From Diphasiastrum complanatum (Eukaryota; Streptophyta; Lycopodiopsida; Lycopodiales; Lycopodiaceae): a DNA stretch of 64,000 nt. Where the stretch lies: NCBI GenBank assembly GCA_029204225.1, contig MU832185.1, positions 1-64,000 of the forward strand. Direction: 5' to 3'. Positions 35,567 to 45,352 of the stretch are shown here, one piece after another; position 1 is the stretch's first letter; each line of letters starts with the position of its first letter. The notes under the pieces were generated by a model. It was not told the origin of the DNA, did no database searches, and saw only the letters and a list, made by a program, of their open reading frames with translations. Made by a program: the position numbers and the translations under genes.

Positions 35567-36249
35567 TTTCCCTTGGGCCTGGTAGGAGAAGCTGCCCTAC
35601 ATGGTTGTGGTGGCCATGCTAGGTAATCATCCAAGGCCTTTGTGCCCGTATCTTTTTTATTTGCTGGCTCACCTATTGACGACTCAGTTGTGCCCATGTC
35701 TTGCCTGGGTGAGAATCTTCTTGACTCTGATAGATCTGCCAGGAAGTCGTCATCACTCCCAATGTCCATGTTAACTTCTAAAAGGTCAGGGATGGAATGA
35801 TCTGGAGAGAGAGGTGCAGGAATGACAGGTTCAGGAGGAGGTGGGTTTAACAAATTATATGCTGCATCGGGGGAGCGGAGTTGTTGAAGGAACTCGTCCC
35901 GTCGGGCTTTGTATGTGTCAGCTTTTGATGAGCCCATTATTCTGCTAGGAGGTGGTGGAGAAAGGGAAGATGAAGAAATAGGGTACGTTGGAATAAATGT
36001 TTCGAAAAAATTAAAAGTGGAATAAGATGAGGAATTAAAAGTGGGAGGGAGAAGGAGAAAAGCTCTGGAAGTAGCTTCGGCTCTCTGGCTACCCGATCCC
36101 GAGCTACCACTTGATGGTCGGGTTTGCCCGTCCTTATTGCCTGTTCCGTCATCTCCATCATCGTCCCGCGGTTTCTGTGAATGAGCGCATGCTTGGGCCT
36201 TGCACATCGTGTCCCACAACTGGTTCACCTTGTCCAAGACTTGTTGCAA
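35512..36249 (-). CDS. Orphan ORF, Pro/Ser/Asp-rich middle part
   Basis: A 245-codon minus frame: a short helix-like start (MQQVLDKVNQLWDTM), an acidic and Gly/Ser-rich linker, a Pro/Ser-rich stretch, then ADTYKARRDEFLQQLRSPDA, PPPPEPVIPAPLSPDH, an acidic segment DIGSDDDFLADLSES and a basic end. It resembles a disordered linker region of a structural polyprotein. No known domain. Confidence 0.45.
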   Translation of the reverse strand: MQQVLDKVNQLWDTMCKAQACAHSQKPRDDDGDDGTGNKDGQTRPSSGSSGSGSQRAEATSRAFLLLPPTFNSSSYSTFNFFETFIPTYPISSSSLSPPPPSRIMGSSKADTYKARRDEFLQQLRSPDAAYNLLNPPPPEPVIPAPLSPDHSIPDLLEVNMDIGSDDDFLADLSESRRFSPRQDMGTTESSIGEPANKKDTGTKALDDYLAWPPQPCRAASPTRPKGKWLIPKNQRNSRGNILPT

Positions 36250-36700
36250 GGCCTTCGTTGTATCTTCTAGTTGCTTCTAGGACTCCAGGATTATTTTGTT
36301 TTTGCTTGGCCACAATATTTTCAAAGTTTCTTCTCTCGGCTTCCCGTTCTTGGATCAGCCGCACATACTTCTCCATCCGGATGGCTGAGGCCGATGGGGC
36401 CTGGAATTGTGTGTCCTCGGACTTTATTAGAGGGACACCAACTATCATTGCACCCTACGATCCATCTCGTACTTGGTTGATTTGGACCATCTGGTGCTTC
36501 AGTTGCTGCTGGACTTCTTCCAAAGTGGTCTTTTGCTTAACCATCACGGATCTGATTTCTTCTGTCCCTTTTTTCTTTTCTTTGGCCAGCTTATGTTGTT
36601 GTGCAATTTCTCGGTCTTGGTACTGGACCTTGTTCTCGAGCATTTGATGCTGGCTTACCAACCAATGCATGTGGTAGCTTGCTTCAGATAGGTCGATCAT
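36158..36700 (-). CDS. Orphan ORF, coiled-coil part
   Basis: Two minus frames separated by one stop (36700-36455, 36448-36158). The first is Gln/Lys/Glu-rich and heptad-like (QHQMLENKVQYQDREIAQQH, TTLEEVQQQLKHQMVQINQV). The second starts GAMIVGVPLIKSED in the read-through and continues RLIQEREAERRNFENIVAKQ. The same succession (QMSQINLDQKKL, GAMIVESPRMKPKE) recurs at 56613-56834, which shows a shared, conserved unit. Confidence 0.5.
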
Positions 36701-36971
36701 TGAGCGCTTAGCTGCTTTGGAGAGCTTCTCAGGGTTAGTGAGGGTTGGGTACTAATCAGGGGTGTGAGCTGGTGAAGCTAATCCAAAAAATAAGCGTTGT
36801 GTAGGAAATGAAAATGGAGGTGGAGGGAGTGGAGGAATAATATTAGTAGCAATGGTGGTTGTTGTGGTGGTGGTTATTGGAGGGGTCAGACTTCTTCATG
36901 ACTAATCTACCTTCTCTGGTTCGTCATCACTTATTTCCATCAGGTCCACAAAATCAAAATATTGCGAGGTA

Positions 36972-37762
36972 TCAAAGGTGTGGACTTGCTGGGCCTGTGG
37001 CTGTTGACCTTGTGGCTGCTGGGCCGCTTCTGTGTCTTGAGAACTCCCCAGTCCTCGCCCATGAAACAAATGCTGATGGTGATTTTGGCGACGTTGGCGT
37101 GGTTATCAACATGGGTGGGGTTGTGGCTTCGTCTGGTGGCACGATGTGGGTTGTTTCCGTGCCCACTGCTGCCGATGATGTATCTGCTCCATCAGTCCCA
37201 TCAATGGAGTGTGTTGGAGAAGCTGCATTTGAACTTTCATCATCTGAAGTTGAATCATCTGATGATGACCCATTAGGTGATTTCCTCCTGGCTTGAAGCT
37301 TCCTACGTATTCTTTGTTGCCTTGTGTCTGGCAATTGGGCCTTGGAGGTATCGGCCTATTGATCTTGGGAGGATGCTGCTGCTTGTGGGTCTGGTTGTGG
37401 GCATGCAGTTGTGAATCTGCCATCATGTGGAATAGGGACATGGGTACCTTCTGCAGCTTGGTTCGTGGTCGTTGTGTGCACTTGGTTAAGTATGCACATG
37501 CCGCTGCTAGTTTTGGATCATTGATGGCCTCTATGCGGTATCTGTCTTTATTCTTCCATTTGGCCATGGAGGGATCAATATATTTGAAATACGCTATTTG
37601 CTCAATCTTCTGAAACATCCTTGTGACAACATTAGGTCCTCGAGGAAATCCGAAGGGTTGCAAGTCGGCCGCCGCAAAGGATATGTTATAAACATAGTTC
37701 TTGACAGGGGGAACTATGAGTTGGCACGACCTTGCCATAGCATTATAATTGGCATATGCCAT
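36972..37762 (-). CDS. Orphan ORF, N-terminal globular part and linker
   Basis: The minus frame 37762-37106 opens MAYANYNAMARSCQLIVPPV, then FAAADLQPFGFPRGPNVVTR, KIEQIAYFKYIDPSMAKWKN and AINDPKLAAACAYLTKCTQR, which is compact, protein-like text of about 150 residues. It then degenerates into Gln/His/Met-rich text in this frame, while the overlapping frame 37334-36972 reads a plausible acidic Ser/Asp/Thr-rich linker (RRKLQARRKSPNGSSSDDST), so a frameshift lies near 37300. Family unknown. Confidence 0.45.
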
Positions 37763-37819
37763 ATGTATGAGGTATGAACTTTGATACCCCGTCAGGACAG
37801 GGATCTGGAACTCAATTGC

Positions 37820-38167
37820 CTAGAAAAATGATACTGCCTGCTGGTACCAGTTTTGCATTTCTGTAATATCCAATTTGCATAGTTGGATGTCGAGCTTATT
37901 AGCATCGGGGTCGTCAAAACTGGAACCAGGGTTGGTAGACATGATGAAAAAATTGGATAAACAGGGTTCTAGAAAAAGGGTGTCGGTTGAGATTTGAGAT
38001 AGGGTTAAGGGTGCGTCGGTTGAGATTTGAACGGAGGCGTCGGTTGAGAGTTGAACAGAGGCGTCGGTCGAGATCTGAGAGGAGGCGTCGGTTGAGAGTT
38101 GAGAGGAGGCGTCGGTTGAGATCGAAGGGAATGGCTCTGGTGAGAAGGCAGGTGAAGGTCTCGTCAC
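37820..38167 (-). CDS. Orphan ORF start with repeat-encoded QISTDAS N-terminus
   Basis: The minus frame begins near the truncated 5' edge and translates the 24-bp repeats as eight-residue units (SQLSTDAS, SQISTDAS, VQLSTDAS, VQISTDAP). It then continues through SNFFIMSTNPGSSFDDPDA and LCKLDITEMQNWYQQAVSFF to a stop at about 37820. The next frame (37762) carries on in the same sense. Whether translation starts at the repeat or at the internal Met of MSTNPG is open; the latter needs no repeat translation. Confidence 0.45.
   Translation of the reverse strand: MTRPSPAFSPEPFPSISTDASSQLSTDASSQISTDASVQLSTDASVQISTDAPLTLSQISTDTLFLEPCLSNFFIMSTNPGSSFDDPDANKLDIQLCKLDITEMQNWYQQAVSFF
37981..38128 (-). repeat. 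Six-unit 24-bp tandem repeat
   Basis: Plus-strand units begin TCGGTTGAGAT or TCGGTCGAGAT and end GAGGCG. The four central units are exactly 24 bp, which keeps the minus frame open. The same core forms the long array at 60520-61437. Confidence 0.9.
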
Positions 38168-38336
38168 TTGGGATCATATCATGAACTCTATTTACTTTGC
38201 CAGTCTCTCTCATCTACAAGCAGATCTTGGTCTCTCTCATTGTGAAACTAATTTTCTTTCATATGCCTTTTCTCATGGTGATCTTGGTCCTCTCTTCACT
38301 TCCTCTGCTTCAGACTGCAATAACAAGTGGCTTTTC

Positions 38337-38470
38337 AGTCCTTTTATTGACTTTCTAATTATCAAATAACTATGTGATCATCGGGTCGGACTTACACATG
38401 CAGAGTGCCATATCCCTCTCACTTATTAACTAGGGTTAGGGTTGCCTTGGGATCCGCAAACCCTCCAACA
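38337..38470 (-). repeat. LTR fragment, second copy of the 22.3-22.9 kb LTR
   Basis: About 134 bp nearly identical to 22731-22860, ending at the same TGTTGG edge (minus strand). It abuts copia integrase sequence exactly at that edge. Confidence 0.8.
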
Positions 38471-38725
38471 AAGCTTGATGACAAAAGTAGGAAAACAATT
38501 TTCATCGACTATTCCCCAGACCACAAGGCATACAAGCTCTACAATGTGGATACCGAGAAGGCATTCATCAGTAGAGATGTCATTTTTGTGGAAGACCAAT
38601 TCATTGACCACAAGGGAAAAGCTGCTGACAATTTTGACCCAAGGATTCAACTACAGAATAGAGACACTAACTCTAAATGGAATGTTTCCGACTCTCCTCA
38701 CCTATGGAAAGCTAGATTCCGTTGA
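38471..38725 (+). pseudogene. Copia integrase C-terminal fragment
   Basis: Plus frame: KLDDKSRKTIFIDYSPDHKA, YKLYNVDTEKAFISRDVIF, the standard 'k.d.rs...vFlGY...kgYrl.d....i.SRDV.F' segment that follows the integrase core in plant copia elements. It is cut on the left by the LTR edge and ends at 38725. Confidence 0.88.
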
Positions 38726-38739
38726 AACCTTAAAGTCAG

Positions 38740-39150
38740 AACTGGCAAGCTCAGAATCTTTTCTTCTAGAATCCTTCAGCTCTTGGCACATTTGTTCTTT
38801 CATTGCCATGCCCCTCTATGGAAATCAGTGATTGATCTCTTCATTGAACAATTTCATGTCAAATTTAGGAGGTTTTGCCACATTTTCTATTGTTGAACGT
38901 TATCACTTTTGAAGATATGGCTATCAATGCTTTCGGGCAATTTATTAGAGTTATTACACTTTGGAACATTTGGTTAGATATATAGAAACAATAGGGAACT
39001 TGGGACCGATGATTATGTCATCTGTCCAATTTTTTTAAGGAGGCTGATAAACTCTTCCATCTTTAAGTTATTCGTTCTTTTACTCTATACTTTGTAAAAA
39101 GTCTTTAATCTATGATTAGCTTTTCAAGAGAAAAAAGAAGAAGAAGAAGG
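38740..39150 (+). mobile_element. Possible LINE 3' end remnant
   Basis: Translated scraps read HCHAPLWKSVIDLFIEQF and later LWNIWLDI, then text ending near an A/GAA-rich tail (AAGAGAAAAAAGAAGAAG, about 39128-39147). This order (zinc-binding 'HC...W', 'LW.IW..RN', short tail) resembles the 3' end of plant LINEs. There are several stops and no RT nearby. Confidence 0.35.
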
Positions 39151-41993
39151 CATATGTATCTTCTTTGGCCTAAGGGCTTGGCTGACACAATTAATTTCAT
39201 GCTCACCTAATTGGATTTTTGGCAGAAGGCATGCAAGCCACTTGCACTCTTTTGAGCATCTTAGAAGCATGGCAAAATTTGAAAGCTTATGGTTATGGAC
39301 AAGTGTAAGTTTTATTGTAAAATTAGAACTTAGTTTTTAATGATGACATTGTTGGCACCCAACATTGCAAAGCTTGAATGAAAGTTGTGTCCTCTTGTAC
39401 ACGACCTTCCTCGTGGAAGTTTTTGTATTTGCCACTTATCCAAATCATGTTGGCATTTTTAATCATATGTTTGTTGTGGATTAAATCATGCAAAGAACTT
39501 CGTTCTTTAGAGATTTTTCTAGTTTCAGCTTTGAGCTTGAGTTATTTTATTTAAATGGGCAGTAGAATATAATGTAAGAGTTATCATTGGTAAAAGCGAC
39601 ATGCAAGACATCAAAAAATCTCAGAGTCCATAAGAATTCCATAAAAAACTTGCTGCAACACATTACACTTCGTAAAGGTCAAAATCCATGGGCCATAAGA
39701 ATATTTTCATTTGTAATGTAAATGCCAAAACGATCATTTATGGTTGGAAAAAATCTTATTAATGAGCTTTGCACCTGATTCAATAGCCCATGCCCCACTA
39801 TAAAGTATACTACCTCTCGTATCTGACTTCAAAATATATATTCAGCAGTAGTATATTTCCCAAAAACTCATGGGAATGAATGGTGAAAGCCACGTGGCAC
39901 AGAGGCAACTCGGGCGGGCAGGTGCTCAACAAATCTTTAGATGTGCCAAAAATGAAGATCCGGAGCGCAGCATGAGAGAGGTCCATGGCCAAAGACCATG
40001 CAGCATTGTATAAAATTACGATGTACCTCAATTTTTAGGAGGATGGGCTCATCCGATCGACTGCGTCTATTCTGGGGCAACCACTTCCTTTTTTGCTTTT
40101 GCTGTTGCGATCCAAATCCTCGAGCAGCTACTCATCATCCAGCTTTCGAAGACGTAGTCCTACACGCTTGTTGATCGCTCGACCACGCATATCTGTGCTG
40201 CGTCGTCAATCGTTCCTGCTCAGTTCTTCTGCTTTGGAGATAATTCTGAGAAGTACCAAAGCTTACTCCCTAGTGTCTCATCTCTGGTTCCCTGTATCGC
40301 ATGCATCTGTGTATTCCACTGCTCGTCATTTTTCTGCCTTTTCATTTTAGCATCATGGATCATTTCTTTTCGGTTCTCCTTCTGAGACATGTTGGAGTCC
40401 TCAAGGCTCTGACTCCCTCCAAAGATTTAATCTCATATGTGTTTCTCTTTCTCTCATGCAACTGTATTCTACTCATTGCTAATTCTTTTCTCACTTTTTG
40501 TACATTCAAGTGCTTTGGCTTTTCAGTCTTTGTGTTTCAAGGCTGAAAATTGACCAGCAGTAGAATGCGCGTGCATGAGAGAAAGGCGCGAAACACAGAC
40601 CAGTTGAAAGAGAGTAAAATCATCCTCATTATCTAATTCACTGTTCGAGGGAACATCTTCGTACCTAGCCATCTGCTTTTTCTGCTTCCTGGGAGTCAAC
40701 TTCCTTGTCTTCGCCTGTGGGGTATATGACTCCGTCTCTAATTCAGGAGGTTTCGTCATTATAGTATTTTGCAAACAATATATCCTACCGAGGACAAGTT
40801 GCGATTGCGGTCGCTTTTGCAGTAGTCGGCTTTAGATTGGGACTTCTCACGAGCGATGCTATTCATCTTACCTGCCTTTCCGTCAAAGTTATGTCTATAT
40901 ACACAAATTGCGATGGAGGCGTGAGGATTTCAGCACTGGCCGTGAAGACCTAGATTTACAGCAGGTGATTGTGCAGGATAATCTTATTATTATAATTTAT
41001 AATATGACGACATTCCATTTTCACACAGCTTTGCATTAGGGGATCTGTACTCACATAGCAAGTTATTGACTTCAGAGTCGTCAAAAGTTATCTTCAGGAC
41101 CAGGAAGTCAAAAGAAAATCAACCTGTGTAGCGTGAGCTAATCGTAGAATTTGAGAGCGTTTGCATAAGAGCGTTAGTTCTTCAAAGTTATAATCGACAA
41201 GGCACCTATGATCTGATCAAACATCAGAATTTATGAGTGCTGGTCAATTGTATCTTGGTTGTTTTCTGGAAGCCGGTATGATAGCTATAAAGGGCACTGC
41301 GAGATTTCCTAATAACGAGTAGAATTCAGTAATTTATCTACCTAGCATTAGCAACGGGAGCATAGTAGTTTGGAAAGTACAACGTACTTATAATGCAAGA
41401 ATTTCAGATGAGAGAAAAACAATGGTGGTGAGTTCACACAGACAAGAATCATCGTCCACTAAACTAGTCTACTTGAAGGGGATTCCAAGTAAAACATAGA
41501 ATAGTCCCATCGTCCAGAAGATATTTTCTGAATACTGACTACAGTTCTATAGTTCCTGTAACTTTAATAATGAGAGAGGCCACGAAAATTTTCTAAGGTT
41601 AAATCGATAGCTTCTTTCCAATAATTTGTTGACCAGTCTGCAGAGCAGTGCAGACTACCAGGACAAGCAACATTAAATCTCTAGAAACCAAAAGTTTTAC
41701 ATCCTTTGATTTGTAAAGATACTCAGGTTGTGATAAGGAGATACGTCTCACGATAAATAATGCAATACTGACGTGTAAGGATTTCAGCAAAGAGAGGTAA
41801 GTTTTCCGAAGTTGAGGTTTCTTCCGTATCTTCTGCATTTTAGTAATGACGTAACGGAATAGGAGGATCTTAGCTAACAGTGTAAGTTCAGTTGGTAAGA
41901 TTATCCAACAAATCGCTTGAACAGCTTCTTATCCCTTTGTTTGTTTTGTCTATCATTTCACAGGACGTAACAATTTTTGGCATCGCCTTCAAG
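39151..41993. other. Upstream region of the phosphatase gene, no firm gene
   Basis: Mixed AT-rich sequence. From about 40050 the composition becomes more balanced and could include promoter and 5' untranslated exons of the phosphatase gene: a plausible acceptor TTTCACAG lies at 41963, just before exon 1. A possible minus-strand exon (40523-40774) is listed separately. Confidence 0.4.
40523..40774 (-). CDS. Possible first coding exon of an unknown nuclear-type protein
   Basis: The minus frame reads MTKPPELETESYTPQAKTRK, LTPRKQKKQMARYEDV, then an acidic SNSELDNEDDFTLFQ and a plausible GT donor (CAACTG/GTCTGTG) near 40600. The charged, non-repetitive composition is more gene-like than the opposite strand. 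I find no downstream exon on the minus strand and recognise no family, so it may be chance or a gene remnant divergent from the phosphatase gene. Confidence 0.25.
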   Translation of the reverse strand: MQNTIMTKPPELETESYTPQAKTRKLTPRKQKKQMARYEDVPSNSELDNEDDFTLFQLVCVSRLSLMHAHSTAGQFSALKHKD

Positions 41994-42931
41994 ATGCCTA
42001 GTGAGATCAACAAGAAAATTGAGGTAAATCAGCTATTCTTTGTGAAAATGATCAAAATTAAGAGTTTAAAAAATTTATCATCCTCCTGAAAGATGACAAT
42101 CATGGAAAATGCGTGAACTAAATGAGGCTTTTATTTCTCATTTTAACAGAGTAGAGTATAATCCATAGAAAATCCCTTTGCTGCTTGTGTTACTGTTTTC
42201 AGGAAGTTACAAGATCATTTTGAACAGTTACCAATCAGTGCTAATATATTTAACAGCCTTGCGTACGTATATTATTCGCATTTTTACGCCTCATTATGTA
42301 GGGCAATATCAATCTTTAGCTTTCTACACGATCGAGAATTGGTTTTTGATGAGACTCATCACTTCATCGAATTTTTTTAATAATGAGTTGCTGGATGTCT
42401 GCAGAAGGTAAAGAAGTGGCTGAGCGTAAGCTCGTATGAATTCAGAGCAGATGCGCAGGATATTGAAGCAAAGAGTGGCTCTGAAGGTGTACTTCTCAGC
42501 CTTAGCCAAAAATCCAGCTTAAAATAAGATAGTCCCGATTAAACTTTCAGACGTTTATCTCGCGGGAGCGTATCTAGTTGGCCATCGACTAAATCCAAGC
42601 TAACAATCTGTTTTGTGAAAGAACAGAACTTTTTTCACTCTTTTCTAACTCCTTTTTAAAAGTAAAAACTTGGACACTGCACTTGCTCTTACCTCTATCA
42701 TAGGTTGGGTCCATATCCTTGTAGGAACTAGGCCTCCTAATATTCCATTTGCTTGTTTTCATTACGATCTCTCTCTCTCTCTCTCCATCCACCCACCCAC
42801 CTACCTCTCTCTCCATCCATCCATCCACCCACCTACCTGTCTCCTATCTCTCCAGGAACTAGCCCCCTAAAATTCCATTTGCTTGTTTTCATTACCACTT
42901 CTCTTTCTCTTTCTTTCTTTCTTTCTTTGTT

Positions 42932-42971
<40 letters not shown>

Positions 42972-45297
42972 CGTCTCCTATCTCGTGGCATATCTCAACT
43001 ATGTCATATGTTTTCTATTTCATTAAGAGTGGACATAACTACGAGTTAACTTCATTCTATTTTAATGGCTTTTTCCTTTACCATGATTGTAATTTTTCTT
43101 CTTGTTAGTCTTTTCATGTACTTACTTGAGGTGGGTCCATCCCCATGCTAGTAAAAGTGAAACTCTTGTTGTTTTAGAAAAAGGGAGCCTATGAAAATTT
43201 GTCCTAGGAAACAAAAAGGTGTCTCTCCTACAACTCGAGTGTTTGATTGATGCCACCTCAATCATGTAAGTCCTTTTTTACCTTTTTACACACACACACG
43301 CACTCACCACACAACTCCCCCCTCCCCGTTTGACAAACGGATTGAAGCATCAACTTCCGAGCTGTAGAGGATAAGGCAATGTGTAGTGCAACACAGAAAG
43401 CCATATGGTTGAGGCAAATCTTGGATGACGTTGGCATGAAACAGGAAAATCCCACGATTATACATAGCGACAGTCAGAGTGGCATTCAGTTGGCAAAGAA
43501 TCCAGTGTTTTATGCGAGAACCAAACACATCGAGATTCAGTATCACTTTATACGTGAGAGGCTGCTGAGTCGGGAAATTAATGTTGTTCATTGTAGTACA
43601 GATGAGCAACTAGCTGACATTTTCACTAAGCCAATTATTAGGGAAAAGTTTGATAAGTCTAGATCAAAGCTTTCTGTATTTAAAGTTTGTTAACTTTGAT
43701 GCTATATATATGGCTGTATAAAAAGTACTGTGTTACTATACTATGGGTCCTATCAGTGGATAAGGACTAGTTGGCCTCGCCACGAGGCGAGTCAACGGGA
43801 CACGCATCCCGTCAACGGCAACCTGGGCCATGCATGGGTTGCCATAGTGAAAAACTATATGTACAGTGTATTTTGATTTTGAGAAATACAATTGCTACGT
43901 GAACTTGGAGTGAAGAGTGCTTTCTGTCCGTGTTACTGTGTTGCATGATCTGTAATCCTGTTTGGAGCAAATTCTAAGTAAGAAGTGGCCAACGCCTACC
44001 GATATACGTTGATTGCAATCTTTCTTAGGCTTTTGTAGGTTCTACTGACGCTTTGTTAGGAATTATTTCTAGATAGCTGCTCCTCTAACGTACCAGTTAC
44101 GAAAAAACAACATTGTAGTTCGGTGGGATGCTGAAGCTCAGCATAGTTTTGAGAACTTGAAGGAGTCGGTGGCCATGACTCCAGTCCTCAAAATTATGGA
44201 TAACAAAAAGCGTTTGACCTAGAGACAGATGCAAGTGGCAGTGCCGTAGGTGCAGTGTTGATTGGCACAGAGTTTTATGTGTACACAGATCATATACTTT
44301 AAAGTGTTTTGCACTCAGTCAAATTTGAACCCCCCGCCAAGCTTGGTGGGCCAAGCTGATGTAGGAATTTCATTTGGAAATTTGCTTCCGAAAGAGGGAA
44401 GGAAAATGTGGTCGCTGATGCACTATCGTTGGTACGCCTTGCCTATAGTTGACAGTGATCTCATGGAGGAGATCAAGAGGGCTCATCAAAAAGACCACAC
44501 ATTGTCAGTGTGTGTGGCCATTCTCCATATGCATGCAAGTTAGTCGACCAAGCGGAAGAGTCAGCCTCGCTGTCGCTTCTATAGAGGAACACACCAATAC
44601 TTATTTGACATACATCGTGAAGGAAGGTATGTTGTTGAGAAACAAAAAATTATTAGTGCCAGACGTCAAAGATCTTCACCATAAGATACTTCATGAATGC
44701 CATGATAGTCCCTGCGCAGGGCACCCTGATATTGATAAGACTAGTGAACTTTTAAGAAGACATTATTTCTGGCCACGTTTGCAGCGAGATGTAAGAGAGT
44801 ACGTCCAGCGTTGCACAACTTGTCAAGTGAACAAGGCCGAGAGAGTAAGTCCTCCGGGCTTGTTACATCCACTTGAGATACCTATAGGAAGGTGGGAAAG
44901 CATCTTATGGATTTTATTATTGGGCTACCCAAGACCCAGAAGGGATTAAATTCCATTATGGTAGTGGTAGACAGGTTTTCCAAGATGGCTCACTTCATCG
45001 CAACGACCAAGAAGTTCCATTTGAGCTCAATTATGGTTTCAGGCCACTCAGTCCTGCAATCATAGGGATTCTGCATAGGGTACCTAGCATTGTAGAGTTT
45101 TTGACTAAGATGCAGTAGAAGCTAGAGATTGCAACTCTCTACATAGGGACCACTTGTGCACACTTTCTCTTTCTAAAATGTGAGGGCCACATATAAATTT
45201 TCTCTTTTTCCTCTCTCTCCCCAAGTGTGGAACATCCAGTATTGGATTTCTCACAATCCAAACACCAGTTGCCATATTACAAATTAGAGTAAAAATC

Positions 45298-45352
<55 letters not shown>

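Larger units (their letters stand above)
34190..38135 (-). mobile_element. Unusual retroelement with orphan ORFs and a repeat-coded N-terminus
   Basis: Nearly all of 38135-34808 is open on the minus strand in a chain of overlapping frames broken by a few stops and shifts. Base composition is more GC-rich than the surroundings. It starts with six 24-bp repeats and ends in an LTR-like sequence. I recognise no gag zinc knuckle, protease, RT, RNase H or integrase. The polarity (repeats, ORFs, purine tract, LTR) supports a retroelement of LARD or gag-only type, or one whose pol was lost. The 5' end is cut at about 38135. Confidence 0.6.

Noticed and set aside
36111-37613. Several long plus-strand ORFs
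   Set aside because: Shadows of the minus-strand element ORFs; the plus frames are Trp/Cys/Leu-rich and lack the consistent text shared with the 56-57 kb copy.
37106-37762. Possible viral coat-like protein
   Set aside because: I considered this because of the compact N-terminal region, but no diagnostic motif supports it.
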